A stretch of 64,000 bases of DNA. Origin: Curtobacterium sp. MCLR17_007. GTDB lineage: Bacteria > Actinomycetota > Actinomycetes > Actinomycetales > Microbacteriaceae. Below, piece by piece: positions 39,972-48,866 of the stretch; the first letter of the stretch is position 1, and each line of letters begins with the position of its first letter. The notes under the pieces were generated by a model. The model was given only the letters and a program-made list of their open reading frames with translations, did not search any database and was not told the DNA's origin. The position numbers were made by a program, and so were the translations under genes. The DNA is taken from the NCBI RefSeq assembly GCF_003234655.2, contig NZ_CP126271.1, positions 124,001 through 188,000 of the forward strand, in the 5' to 3' direction.

Positions 39972-40667
39972 ATGTCGTCGTTCCGCCACCCCGTGGGCCC
40001 GCAGAAGCCGGGCGTGTACTGGCGCCGTCGTCTGACCGTGCTCGGGGCCGTCGCGATCGTCGTGATCGTGGTCGTGCTCATCGTCGTCGGTCGGGGGAAC
40101 GGTGCTCCGTCCGTCGCCGCGTCGGGCTCCCCGTCCGCCTCGCCGCGGGCCGCTGCGTCGTCGCCGGCGCCCGCTGCTTCGGCGTCGTCCGCGCCGTCGT
40201 CGGGGTCGTCGTCGCCCGGTCCTTCGGCTTCCGCTTCTGCTGCTGACGGTTCCGCCGCAGACGGGGACACCTGCGGCAAGGGGCAGATCGCGCTCAAGCC
40301 GGTGCTCGACAAGAGCGCCTACGGCCCCACCGAGGACCCGAAGATCGCGATGTCGATCGAGAACACCGGATCGAAGTCCTGCCACATGGACCTCGGTTCG
40401 GCGCAGCAGGTCCTGACGATCAGCTCCGGCGAGGAGCAGTACTGGTCGTCGAAGGACTGCCAGACCGGTGGGACGAACCAGGACGTCACGATCAAGGCCG
40501 GGCAGACCCTGACCACGCCGGCGATCGCGTGGGACCGCACCCGGTCGTCGACGACCACGTGCGACTCGTCTCGGCCGTCGGTGACCGGTGGGGGAGCGAG
40601 CTACCACCTGCAGGTGTCCGTGGGGAACATCACGTCGGCGGACTCGGCGCAGTTCATCCTGAACTGA
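39972..40667 (+). CDS. Membrane-anchored protein with DUF4232-like extracellular domain
   Basis: 231 residues: one N-terminal transmembrane helix (LTVLGAVAIVVIVVVLIVVG), a Ser/Ala/Pro linker of about 55 residues, then an extracytoplasmic beta-sandwich-like domain with two Cys pairs (DTCGKGQIALKP, SCHMDLG, DCQTG, TTCDSS). The overall plan resembles DUF4232 proteins; the function is unknown. ATG 39972 was preferred to GTG 39966 because TACCCT ends 6 nt before the ATG. Confidence 0.7.
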   Translation: MSSFRHPVGPQKPGVYWRRRLTVLGAVAIVVIVVVLIVVGRGNGAPSVAASGSPSASPRAAASSPAPAASASSAPSSGSSSPGPSASASAADGSAADGDTCGKGQIALKPVLDKSAYGPTEDPKIAMSIENTGSKSCHMDLGSAQQVLTISSGEEQYWSSKDCQTGGTNQDVTIKAGQTLTTPAIAWDRTRSSTTTCDSSRPSVTGGGASYHLQVSVGNITSADSAQFILN

Positions 40668-40737
40668 TCGGGGGTGGTCGTCCGGCGACGGCTGCTATCC
40701 TGGTCGTAAGTGGATTGGGAATGCCCGATCGGCGTCG

Positions 40738-40761
40738 AACCCCCGGCATGCCGGGGGTTTT
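40738..40761 (+). terminator. Intrinsic terminator after an isolated -10-like box
   Basis: Palindrome aacccccggcatgccggggg followed by tttt. It lies 70 nt after the preceding gene. TATCCT at 40695-40700 just upstream could start a short transcript of about 55 nt ending here. Confidence 0.7.
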
Positions 40762-40808
40762 CGCTTGCCAGTGGCAGGGTGCCGGCCGGCACGTTCTCCG
40801 TCGTCCGC

Positions 40809-41540
40809 TCAGGGATAGACCTTCAGGCCCCACCCGTGGACGCTGCCGTCGCGAGACTTCGGCATGCGGTCGACGAGGCGTTCCCAGGCCCTGTTCGGCT
40901 GTTCCGGTTTCAAGAGGTGCGTCCCGATGGGCCGGGCGACCAGGTCCGCGATCTGGAGGCCGGTGCTGTTTGCTTGCTTGCTGGCGATCTGGAAGCGGAA
41001 GGACTCGGCCATCCCACGCATCCGAGTGCGATCCATGATGCGGTCGAACTCATCCTGCAGTTCGCGGTCTTCCTTCTTCCCCCTGCTCTCGAAGACGACG
41101 ACCGTCTCTCGACGGGCAGCGCCACGCTGTTGGAGTTGCAGGAACACACGCTCCAGCCCGTACTCGAGCGCCACGTCGTAGGGGCTGACGGCCTCCCCTG
41201 TGCGACGGAGGAACTCGTGCTTCCGGATCGCCGTCGCCACGATCCCGAAGCGTTCCTGGAACACGGCGTCGATCCGGTCCATGAAGTTGGCCCGGACGGA
41301 GGCGTTGAGCAGGACGTCGAACGGTGGGGCTGCCTGGCGGAGCTCGCGTTCGTGCAGCACGACCATGTCGTGGTTGAAGAAGTCGAACTTGATCCGCTGC
41401 ACGAGGGGAACGATGCGGTCAACGTAGAGGTCGATGGGGAAGATGCAGAACGCGAGGACGAACATCGGGTAGTCCGGGTTGATCTTCGTCAGGCTGTGGT
41501 CGCCACTCTCGTCGACGTAGACGATGTACCCGCTCGACAT
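40809..41540 (-). CDS. DUF3800 protein
   Basis: 243 residues of the DUF3800 family (RNase H-like fold predicted, function unproven, often on mobile or defence-rich DNA). The hallmark YVDESGD lies at the N-terminus, ATAIRKHEFL and VFESRGKKED in the middle, and LQIADLVARPIG near the C-terminus. TATGCT lies 8 nt before the ATG. It is flanked by core genes, so it may be a single-gene insertion. Confidence 0.85.
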   Translation of the reverse strand: MSSGYIVYVDESGDHSLTKINPDYPMFVLAFCIFPIDLYVDRIVPLVQRIKFDFFNHDMVVLHERELRQAAPPFDVLLNASVRANFMDRIDAVFQERFGIVATAIRKHEFLRRTGEAVSPYDVALEYGLERVFLQLQQRGAARRETVVVFESRGKKEDRELQDEFDRIMDRTRMRGMAESFRFQIASKQANSTGLQIADLVARPIGTHLLKPEQPNRAWERLVDRMPKSRDGSVHGWGLKVYP

Positions 41541-41611
41541 GAGACCGCAGCATATCAGTGCAGCATGCCGGTACTCCGCGCCGGTGGCGGCCCCAACTCC
41601 CTCGGCCTAGG

Positions 41612-42058
41612 TCAGTCGAACTTCGGTGTGGTCACCTTGCAGTGGACGGGCTGCCCGGGCTGGCCCTGCTCCTCGGCGATCACGCGCTTGCCGTCGAGCA
41701 GGATGCGGCAGGTCGCCGTCTGGCCGTCCTCAGGGGTCGCCATGACGGAGGCCGGGTCCTCGGCGAGGACGATCGACTCGTGCGTCCAGGTCGCGCCGTC
41801 GTCACCGTTGCCGGCACCGGGCTTGGTCGACGCGGTTGACAGCGTCCGCTTCTCCGGCGCGTCGCCGCGGCTCTCGGAGCCGACGAAGGCGACGTCTCGC
41901 AGGGTGCTGGCGTCTGCGGTGTCAACGCTGACCTCGTAGGTGACGGCCCAGGCATTGCCGACCTGCTGGTGGATCTGGGCGCAGCCCGTCAGAGCGAGGG
42001 CTGCAGCGCCCAGGACGAGTGCGGCGGACGTGCGGCCGATGGTGGTGCGAAAGGTCAT
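41612..42058 (-). CDS. Putative lipoprotein
   Basis: 148 residues with a lipoprotein signal (ALVLGAAALALTGC, Cys near position 26) and a soluble domain with a second Cys pair (TATCRILL, PVHCKV). The family is not recognised; a MmpS- or MPT-like beta domain is conceivable. A long imperfect palindrome lies just upstream (42080-42112). Confidence 0.75.
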   Translation of the reverse strand: MTFRTTIGRTSAALVLGAAALALTGCAQIHQQVGNAWAVTYEVSVDTADASTLRDVAFVGSESRGDAPEKRTLSTASTKPGAGNGDDGATWTHESIVLAEDPASVMATPEDGQTATCRILLDGKRVIAEEQGQPGQPVHCKVTTPKFD

Positions 42059-42079
42059 ACAAACACAATCGCGGCCGGC

Positions 42080-42112
42080 CGATCGAACTTCGTCATGACG
42101 AAGGTTCGATCG
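42080..42112. promoter_or_regulatory. 33-bp palindrome between cspA and the lipoprotein gene
   Basis: cttcgtcatgacgaag is a perfect 16-bp centre, with arms cgatcgaa and gttcgatcg (one-base bulge). It could terminate cspA or be an operator for the lipoprotein, whose ATG is 22 bp away. No T-tract. Confidence 0.5.
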
Positions 42113-42174
42113 AGTCCGACCGCGGTCGTGTTCGGGGTCAGCCGACCGGATGACGGTCAGCGTTCCCCTGGGGT

Positions 42175-42381
42175 TCAGCCGATGACGGTGATGTTCTCCG
42201 CCTGCGGGCCCTTGCGGCCCTCAGTGATCTCGAACTCCACCTTCTGGTTCTCTTCGAGGCCGCGGTAGCCGCTGCCCGAGATCGCCGAGAAGTGCGCGAA
42301 GACGTCGGCGCTGTTGTCGTCCGGGGCGATGAACCCGAAGCCCTTTTCGTTGTTAAACCACTTGACGGTTCCAGTTGCCAT
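42175..42381 (-). CDS. cspA: Cold-shock protein
   Basis: 68-residue single cold-shock domain that binds single-stranded RNA/DNA. RNP1 KGFGFIAP and RNP2 DVFAHFSAI are intact, and the opening [11 protein letters not shown] is canonical. The interval above the ATG up to about 42540 could be the long structured leader usual for csp genes; a purine-rich stretch lies before the start. Confidence 0.96.
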   Translation of the reverse strand: MATGTVKWFNNEKGFGFIAPDDNSADVFAHFSAISGSGYRGLEENQKVEFEITEGRKGPQAENITVIG

Positions 42382-42670
42382 GATGGCGTTTCCTTAACTG
42401 TTCTTGCTTTCCATCGCGGTATGACACGCAGACGGAGCCTCGTCGTATGTCGACGAGGATGATGCGCCACGCGGGCAGGTGCCGGCGGGACGGGTGCGGG
42501 ATCAGACGGTGGGTCGAAGACCCGGTTGCACTGACCCATGAGTCTGGTTGAGGGGCAAAACCACCTCGTCCAGACGTTGGACGCCGCCGAAGCGGTGTGA
42601 CCAACGTAGCGTGTCTGGGGAGGAAGGGCCAGACGAGGTCGCCGGTATCCGGGGAAATCTGGTGAACTTG

Positions 42671-43060
42671 ATGGTGATGGCAGAGAAGGAACAGCGATTC
42701 CGGAGCGAACAGCTCGAGGAAGCGCTTGCGCAGCAGGACGTGGCAGCGGTGGCGTACGCCCTGCGACATGACATCGTGATCGTGCCGCGGCTGGTCACCG
42801 GCAAGAAGGACATGCAGGTGCGCGTGTTCGGTCGGGAAGGGTCAGAGCAGCGCATCCTGCTGCTGTTCTCGTCGGCTGACGCGTACACGGCGATGGTCCC
42901 GGACGAGAAGGTCCGGCAGGTCATGGTCTACGACGCGGCTCGGCTCGAGGAGTTCCTCGCCGCGCACCTGGACACGCTCGAGGGTGTGTTCTTCGACATC
43001 GCGGGCCCGCACACGATGCAGTCGTCGCCGGCGGACCTGCTGGCCGCATTGCGCGCGTGA
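42671..43060 (+). CDS. SseB-like hypothetical protein
   Basis: 129 residues with alternating helix/strand pattern; VFGREGSEQRILLLFSSADAYTAMVPDEKV and FDIAGPHTMQSSPADLLAAL resemble SseB/DUF family proteins in actinobacteria. The function is unknown. The start is uncertain: GTG 42662, ATG 42671 and ATG 42677 are all in frame, with ggggaaa upstream. It is convergent with radA and 15 bp from its end. Confidence 0.6.
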   Translation: MVMAEKEQRFRSEQLEEALAQQDVAAVAYALRHDIVIVPRLVTGKKDMQVRVFGREGSEQRILLLFSSADAYTAMVPDEKVRQVMVYDAARLEEFLAAHLDTLEGVFFDIAGPHTMQSSPADLLAALRA

Positions 43061-43075
43061 CGCGGTGACCGCCGA

Positions 43076-44437
43076 CTAGAAGGCGGCGTCGAGCTCGCGT
43101 TCGCGGACGGACTTCGTCATCGAGAACGCGACGCGCAGTGCTTCGCGCAGGTGTTCGGCGTCGGCGCCGAGCACGGTCGTGAAGCCGAGTCGTCGGGCCT
43201 CGTTCGCGCGCTGCTTGGCGCCGGTGGCGGGGCGGATCTCGCCGGCCAGGCTGATCTCGCCGATCGCCGCGAGCGTGTGCGGGTACGGACGGTCGCGTGC
43301 CGCGCTGGCGAGGGCCAGCACGATCGCCAGGTCGGCGCCGGGTTCGGTCAGCTTCATGCCGCCGACCGTGGAGACGTAGACGTCGGCGTCGGACAGCTTG
43401 ATGCCCGCACGGCGTTCGAGCACCGCGAGCAGCATCGCCACGCGTGAGGAGTCCACGCCGTTGACGACCCGGCGCGGCTGCGGCGCCGAACTGGGGACGA
43501 CGAGTGCCTGGACCTCGACCGGGAGCGCGCGCCGTCCCTCCATCGCGACCGTGATGCACGTGCCGGACACGGGCGTGCCGTTGCGGGACATGAACAGGCC
43601 ACTGGGATCCGGGACCTCGTGGATGCCGTCGCCCGCCATGTCGAAGCAGCCGACTTCGTCCGTGGGGCCGAAGCGGTTCTTCAGCGCGCGGACGAAGCGG
43701 AGTGCGGTCTGGCGGTCGCCCTCGAAGTGGCAGACGACGTCGACCAGGTGCTCGAGCAGCCGAGGACCCGCGATCGAGCCGTCCTTGGTGACGTGCCCGA
43801 CGATCAGGACCGGCAGGTTGCGCTGCTTGGCTTCGCGGATCAGGGTCGATGCGACTTCGCGGACCTGGGAGGTGCCGCCCGCGATGCCGTCGACCGAGGC
43901 CGAGGAGATGGTCTGCACCGAGTCGGCGATGAGCAGGTCGGGCTGGACCTGGTCGATCTGGCCGAGGATGACGCCGAGGTCGACCTCGCTCGCCAGGAAG
44001 AGCTCGTCGTGCATGGCGCCGGTCCGCTCGGCGCGGAGGCGGACCTGGTCGACGGACTCTTCCGCGCTGACGTAGAGCACGCGCTTGCCGGTCGCCGCGG
44101 CACGCGAGGCGACCTCGAGCAGGAGCGTCGACTTGCCGACGCCGGGCTCGCCGCTCAGCAGGACGGCCGCACCCGGGACGATGCCGCCGCCGAGCACGCG
44201 GTCGAATTCGCCGATGCCGCTGGTCCAGCGCGGGACGGCTCCGACGCGGGCCTGGGTGATGGGCTGCGCGATGCGGGTCCCCGTGACGGCGACGGCACTG
44301 GTGCCACGAGCACTCGCCGTGACGGCCGAGGTGTCCTCGACCGTGCCCCAGGACTGGCACTCACCGCAGCGGCCGACCCACTTGATCGTGGTCCACCCGC
44401 ACTCGGAGCAGCGGAACGTGGACTGGGGGCGGGCCAT
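43076..44437 (-). CDS. radA: DNA repair protein RadA (Sms)
   Basis: 453 residues; a RecA-like helicase assisting recombination and branch migration. The N-terminal C4 zinc finger is CSECGWTTIKWVGRCGEC, Walker A is GEPGVGKSTL and the RadA-specific KNRFG motif is present. The C-terminal Lon-protease-like domain (GGMKLTEPGADLAIVLALAS) is intact. TAACCT lies 6 nt before the ATG at 44437, a leaderless arrangement. Confidence 0.97.
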   Translation of the reverse strand: MARPQSTFRCSECGWTTIKWVGRCGECQSWGTVEDTSAVTASARGTSAVAVTGTRIAQPITQARVGAVPRWTSGIGEFDRVLGGGIVPGAAVLLSGEPGVGKSTLLLEVASRAAATGKRVLYVSAEESVDQVRLRAERTGAMHDELFLASEVDLGVILGQIDQVQPDLLIADSVQTISSASVDGIAGGTSQVREVASTLIREAKQRNLPVLIVGHVTKDGSIAGPRLLEHLVDVVCHFEGDRQTALRFVRALKNRFGPTDEVGCFDMAGDGIHEVPDPSGLFMSRNGTPVSGTCITVAMEGRRALPVEVQALVVPSSAPQPRRVVNGVDSSRVAMLLAVLERRAGIKLSDADVYVSTVGGMKLTEPGADLAIVLALASAARDRPYPHTLAAIGEISLAGEIRPATGAKQRANEARRLGFTTVLGADAEHLREALRVAFSMTKSVRERELDAAF

Positions 44438-44446
44438 GCGTCGAGG

Positions 44447-45433
44447 TTAGGCGTCGCCGCCGACATCAACCGACCGCTCCTGCGACCCGTCGGCGCGGGT
44501 GTCCTGCGCCCCGACGGCAGGGATCGACCCCGTCACGCGGTCGCGCAGGCGGTCGATGCGGTTCGGGCGGTGCGCGTGCTCGAGCTCGTCCACGTCTGCC
44601 GTGTCCTGCTCGGCGCGCGCGTTCGCGACGGCTCCGGCTTCACGCCCGAGGTCCTCGGCCTCGCGTGCCGACAGGTAATGCCGGATCGCGGCCACGGTGT
44701 CGACGCGGGCGTCGATCGCGGGCTCGAAGGCGCTCGCCCAGATCTCGTAGCCACGGTCGTTCGGGTGGAACAGGTCGCCGTAGGTGTTGAAGAACGTGCG
44801 CCGGATGCCGACGCGCTTGGTGATCGCGTGCAGCGGGGCGACCGTCAGCCCGAGTTCGTCCGCGACGCGGTGGATGATCTCGTTCGCGACAGCGACCTTG
44901 CGCTCACGGTCCGGCGAGAACATGCACGGCAGTTCGGCGACGACCGCGTGCGAGGGCACGGCGGCGTAGATCGCCCGGATGTTGCGCTCGAACTTGTCCG
45001 GGTGGAAGTCGGCGATGTCGTTCGCGCCGATCGACACCGTGCAGACGTCGGGCGTGAAGTTCCGGAGTTTCGGGAGCTGGTCCTTCTTCGCGCCCCAGGT
45101 CGTCGCTCCGGACACGCTGAGGTTCGCGACGCGGACGGTGGTGCGGGAGCGGTGCTTGATGCGACGTGCGAGCAGCCCCACGTAGCCCCGTGACGGTACC
45201 GTCGCGCCGACGCCCTGGGCTGCGGAGTCGCCGATCGCCAGGTACGTCAGCTGTCCCTCGTGGTGGAGTCGCTCGCGCCACCACTCGGCGTGGGTCGGGA
45301 GCATCTCGACGACGCGTTGTGAGGCGGCGCGCTGTCCCTTGACGCCGGCCCGGGCGCCGATGGCCGCGCCACCGGCGACCACGAGGCCGCCGCCGATCGA
45401 GGAGAGCAGTGCGATGAGGGTGCGGGACTTCAT
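44447..45433 (-). CDS. SGNH/GDSL hydrolase, membrane-anchored
   Basis: 328 residues. An N-terminal hydrophobic segment (IALLSSIGGGLVVAGGAAIG) is followed by an SGNH esterase domain: AIGDSAAQGVG (Ser nucleophile), LSVSGATTWG (Gly), SIGANDIADF (Asn) and HPNDRGYEIW (Asp/His). An unstructured acidic tail follows. The likely substrate is a lipid or acylated glycan at the envelope, not specified by sequence. TACCGT lies 7 nt before the ATG. Confidence 0.88.
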   Translation of the reverse strand: MKSRTLIALLSSIGGGLVVAGGAAIGARAGVKGQRAASQRVVEMLPTHAEWWRERLHHEGQLTYLAIGDSAAQGVGATVPSRGYVGLLARRIKHRSRTTVRVANLSVSGATTWGAKKDQLPKLRNFTPDVCTVSIGANDIADFHPDKFERNIRAIYAAVPSHAVVAELPCMFSPDRERKVAVANEIIHRVADELGLTVAPLHAITKRVGIRRTFFNTYGDLFHPNDRGYEIWASAFEPAIDARVDTVAAIRHYLSAREAEDLGREAGAVANARAEQDTADVDELEHAHRPNRIDRLRDRVTGSIPAVGAQDTRADGSQERSVDVGGDA

Positions 45434-45575
45434 GACGAGGACGGTACGCCCGCGGGACTCGTCGGATCAGAGCAGATGCTGGGGGTGGGGGACGGGCCCT
45501 GGGGCCGACCATCTGTGGAGGGCGGGCAGCCCGCGGTGTCGCGAGGGGCCTCCCGGATCGTGTACCCTCGATCCC

Positions 45576-45665
45576 GGTACCGTGTCCGAGCGGCCGAAGG
45601 ATCATGTCTCGAAAACATGTGTGGGGGCAACTCCACCGTGGGTTCAAATCCCACCGGTACCGCCA
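45576..45665 (+). tRNA. tRNA-Ser (CGA)
   Basis: 90 nt including encoded CCA. Acceptor GGTACCG/CGGTACC, a long variable arm, anticodon loop CTCGAAA giving CGA. It marks the left edge of the accessory island; such tRNA 3' ends are common integration sites. Confidence 0.96.
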
Positions 45666-45668
45666 TCG

Positions 45669-45694
45669 AAAACCCCCGTTCACGCGGGGGTTTT
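45669..45694 (+). terminator. Terminator of tRNA-Ser
   Basis: Ten-pair stem aaaacccccg / cgggggtttt with loop ttcacg, four nt after CCA, then a T-rich run. Confidence 0.85.
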
Positions 45695-46195
45695 CTACTT
45701 TTGCGGAGCGTCCCTGGTGCATCTCTGGTGCACTTCCTTGGTGCCCTGCTTCAAAGTGCGCCCCCGCGACCGCCTGCCCTCGGCAGGTCAGTTCGGCGGG
45801 TTCCTCCCAGGCTGGTGCCCAGATCTACTCGCCAGTTGCACGAGCGGGGGTGGTGAGCGGAGGCGCTCGCTTGTGCCCCTCCTGCTGCGGGTCGAATCGA
45901 ACGCCACCACCGGCTCGCGTGGCACAGCGTCCTTAGCAGTGCCCACATGTGCGGCAAGGTGTCGAGAGGGGCCCTGAAACAGCGTGTGCTCGGCACGTCG
46001 CGACCGTAGCTGTGTGGCGTACCCCACAAAAGCATCGTCCCGGCGACGATACGAAGATGCGACGATCGCGGGCGCCGCCGTCCTGCCGACCGGCGACTCT
46101 CAGCCTCGAACGGAGCGCCTGTGGAGGTTCTGGCTCTCATCTGTGAGTATGAGTCGCGTATCGCGCTAGAAAGACTGGGCAAGGGAGACAGCTGC
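45695..46195. other. Island left flank, no gene identified
   Basis: About 500 bp between the tRNA terminator and qatA without a convincing coding frame. It contains near-direct repeats ctggtgcatct, ctggtgcactt and ccttggtgccc (45714-45746), which could be remnants of integrase arm sites. The promoter for the qat operon should lie in its right part. Confidence 0.4.
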
Positions 46196-48055
46196 GTGTG
46201 GTCAGACAACGAAACCGATAAAGACTTCCTCAATTTCGGCGGCGTCGCCGAGTCCATCGCGCAGATCGTCATCGATGCCGACACGCGTCCCGTCTCGATC
46301 GGCGTTTCAGGTTCCTGGGGTGTCGGCAAGTCATCAATGATCAAACTGACGCAGGCAGCGCTGAAGCAGCGAGCTGGCTCAGACGACTTCGTTTTCATCG
46401 AGTTCAACGCCTGGTTGTACCAAGGATACGACGACGCACGGACCGCGCTCCTTGAAACCATCGCTGAACGGCTGATTCAAGAAGCGACGGCTCGAGAAAC
46501 CGGACTGGATAAAGCCAAAGACTTCCTGAAGCGCATCAAATGGCTTCGGCTCGCCAAGATAGTCGCGGTTCCCGCTGTAGCTGCTGCGCTGGGCTTGCCT
46601 CCGGTTGGGCTGGGAGGGGAAGTCGCGGCAATTATCGACGACATCAAGGATGGTGACGCTGACGAACAGACCCTGAAAAGCGCCGTCACTGCTGCAAAGG
46701 CAGCCGCAGCCGCGGGCCGTGTCCTGCTTGACCCTAAGGAGGACTCCTCACCGCCGAGGCAGATTGAAAGGCTGCGGGAATCCTTCGAGGAAGCGCTAGA
46801 GGAAATGGGGGTCACCCTCGTGCTTCTCGTCGACGACCTAGATCGATGCTTGCCTGACACCGCTATCTCGACCCTTGAAGCGATACGGTTGTTCCTCTTC
46901 CTCCGCCGGACTGCATTCGTTATCGCTGCCGACGATGGCATGATCAAACACGCGGTTCGCAAGCACTTTGGCGATCTTACGGACGAGTCGCTCGTTACAA
47001 ACTATTTCGACAAGCTTATTCAGATTCCGATTCGCGTGCCCGCGCTTGGCACACAAGAAGTGCGCGCATATATGATGATGCTTTTCATCGAGAATAGCTC
47101 CCTCAGTGATGACGAAAAGGATCGCCTCAGGGCTGCGTTGGCCGGCCGACTCAAAGAATCATGGCGCGGCAAGAGTGTCAATCGCGCCTTTATTCGTGAT
47201 CAGGGAGTCGAGCTTCCTGCGCCGTTAGTTCTTCAACTCAATACAGCCGAGCGGCTTGCTCCTGTTATGACATCCGCAAAGGGGATCGCAGGCAACCCCC
47301 GCCTAATCAAGCGGTTCCTCAACGCTTTGGATATTCGATTGTCGATTGCGAAGGCCCAAGGTATCGATGTTGATGAGCAAGTACTTGCGAAGCTGCTTCT
47401 CTTCGAGCGGCTCGCTACTCCTCAGGCGTACGCCGCATTGACGGCCGCGGTGAACGCCGAGGGTGACGGCAAGCCCAGGGGTCTTGGGGAGTGGGAAGTG
47501 GCCGCAGCCGCAGGCGAATCACTGGACCTCGATGGTCCCTGGGCAGGCCCGTTTGTGGCGGACTGGATCGGCCTCGCACCGCCACTTGCCGACGAGGACC
47601 TCCGTGGCGCCCTGTATGTGGGGCGAGAGAATGCACCATTGATCACAGGTGAAGACCGTCTCTCGTCGGAAGCTGCTGAACTCCTGACAGCCCTTATTGA
47701 GGAGCCAGGTGGTGCTGCGCTTCTTACCGACAATCTCGCCGCTCTTCCGCGGCCGGAACTGTCGATCATTATGGAGCGCCTCTTGGCAAAGGCCCGTCAG
47801 GAAACCTCATGGGGAACGCCACCCGTGCTCGATGCCTGCTTGGCTATAGCTGAGGTCGATCCGGAAGGCCAGGGTCAGATCCTCGCGGGGTTCCTGGGAG
47901 GGCGACCAGCTGCGCAGATCAGCCCGGGCATCGTCCCGAGAATCGCGCAATACCCCTGGGCAAAAGTGGTGTTCGGAGCATGGAACGCCTCCGACGAAAT
48001 CGACGCGCCTGTGAAGCGGGCGATCAAGCAGAGGACGGAACGTGGGAACGTCTAA
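46196..48055 (+). CDS. qatA: QatA: KAP-family P-loop ATPase of the Qat anti-phage system
   Basis: 619 residues. Walker A is GSWGVGKS (residues 39-46), Walker B is LLVDDLDRC (Asp213-Asp214), and hydrophobic helices sit between them as in KAP NTPases. QatA is the ATPase of the four-gene QatABCD defence system, which protects against phages by an unresolved mechanism. GTG 46196 was chosen because gggag precedes it by 8 nt and related proteins begin with a WSDNET-like sequence; the frame itself is open from 46121. Codon use is less GC-biased than in the flanking core. The last 14 bp overlap qatB. Confidence 0.92.
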   Translation: MWSDNETDKDFLNFGGVAESIAQIVIDADTRPVSIGVSGSWGVGKSSMIKLTQAALKQRAGSDDFVFIEFNAWLYQGYDDARTALLETIAERLIQEATARETGLDKAKDFLKRIKWLRLAKIVAVPAVAAALGLPPVGLGGEVAAIIDDIKDGDADEQTLKSAVTAAKAAAAAGRVLLDPKEDSSPPRQIERLRESFEEALEEMGVTLVLLVDDLDRCLPDTAISTLEAIRLFLFLRRTAFVIAADDGMIKHAVRKHFGDLTDESLVTNYFDKLIQIPIRVPALGTQEVRAYMMMLFIENSSLSDDEKDRLRAALAGRLKESWRGKSVNRAFIRDQGVELPAPLVLQLNTAERLAPVMTSAKGIAGNPRLIKRFLNALDIRLSIAKAQGIDVDEQVLAKLLLFERLATPQAYAALTAAVNAEGDGKPRGLGEWEVAAAAGESLDLDGPWAGPFVADWIGLAPPLADEDLRGALYVGRENAPLITGEDRLSSEAAELLTALIEEPGGAALLTDNLAALPRPELSIIMERLLAKARQETSWGTPPVLDACLAIAEVDPEGQGQILAGFLGGRPAAQISPGIVPRIAQYPWAKVVFGAWNASDEIDAPVKRAIKQRTERGNV

Positions 48056-48866
48056 GAGCAGCACCGGTCCAGGTGCAGGCGTTTCGCTCGTGCCGCCGTG
48101 GGCCGACCCGCCGCGGGACGATGCACCACCGGTCATCGGCGACCCCGCGGCTGATGAGGGCCAGTCGGCACCGGAACCACCAGCAGCTGACCCGAAGGCG
48201 GCACCTGCTCGTTTTCGTGCAACTCGAAGCAACGCGACGCGCTTCGCGCGCTCAGGGGACACAGACGCGCTTCGCCGCTCCCTTTCTCACTACGTAACTT
48301 CCGGGTACGGCGGCAGCAGAACGCTCACGCGCCGACTGTCTGGCACGGCTCGCACAGCTGGCAGGCTTTCGTCGCTTCTAGGCTCCGCACCGGGTGGCGA
48401 CGCCGCTGCTCTCCGTGACAGGATCATCGCCAACAGTGGGAACGCGGACGCGATCCTCAACGCAGTCGTCGAGGCGGTCGCGCCAACCGACGGCACTCAG
48501 GACACCGAGGCTGCCCGGTTCTCTGTGCACACCGCCCTGAGCGACTTACTCGGCAGATTCCCCGACGCCGACCTCATCGCACTCTCAGATGCGCAGCGCG
48601 ACTTCGTCATTGAGCGGTATACCGCGCTCGACGTCACAAATCGTTTCCTGCTCGATGTCGGGAAAACGATCCGGGACAAGGCGCCTGACGCAGTAACCGC
48701 AGCTCGCCGCGCACGCCAAGTTCGGGAGTTCATCCAACAGGAGATCGCCGCAGCCTTCCGCGCCGTACGAGCCAAGGGGAGACCGGTGGACTCCAACGGC
48801 GTGTCGGTGCTCGTTCGGGATGCGCTGCGTGAGGCTTTTACAGTATTTGAGGACTACACGTCATGA
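48042..48866 (+). CDS. qatB: QatB: Qat system protein of unknown function
   Basis: 274 residues, GTG start inside the end of qatA. A Pro-rich N-terminus is followed by a mostly helical body (FRATRSNATRFARSGDTDAL, HYVTSGYGGSRTLTRRL, DVGKTIRDKAPDAVTAARRA). No enzymatic motif is visible. The assignment rests on its place between the KAP ATPase and the QueC-like gene, and on the GYGGS...R start typical of QatB as I recall it. The stop overlaps the qatC ATG (ATGA). Confidence 0.85.
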   Translation: MGTSKSSTGPGAGVSLVPPWADPPRDDAPPVIGDPAADEGQSAPEPPAADPKAAPARFRATRSNATRFARSGDTDALRRSLSHYVTSGYGGSRTLTRRLSGTARTAGRLSSLLGSAPGGDAAALRDRIIANSGNADAILNAVVEAVAPTDGTQDTEAARFSVHTALSDLLGRFPDADLIALSDAQRDFVIERYTALDVTNRFLLDVGKTIRDKAPDAVTAARRARQVREFIQQEIAAAFRAVRAKGRPVDSNGVSVLVRDALREAFTVFEDYTS

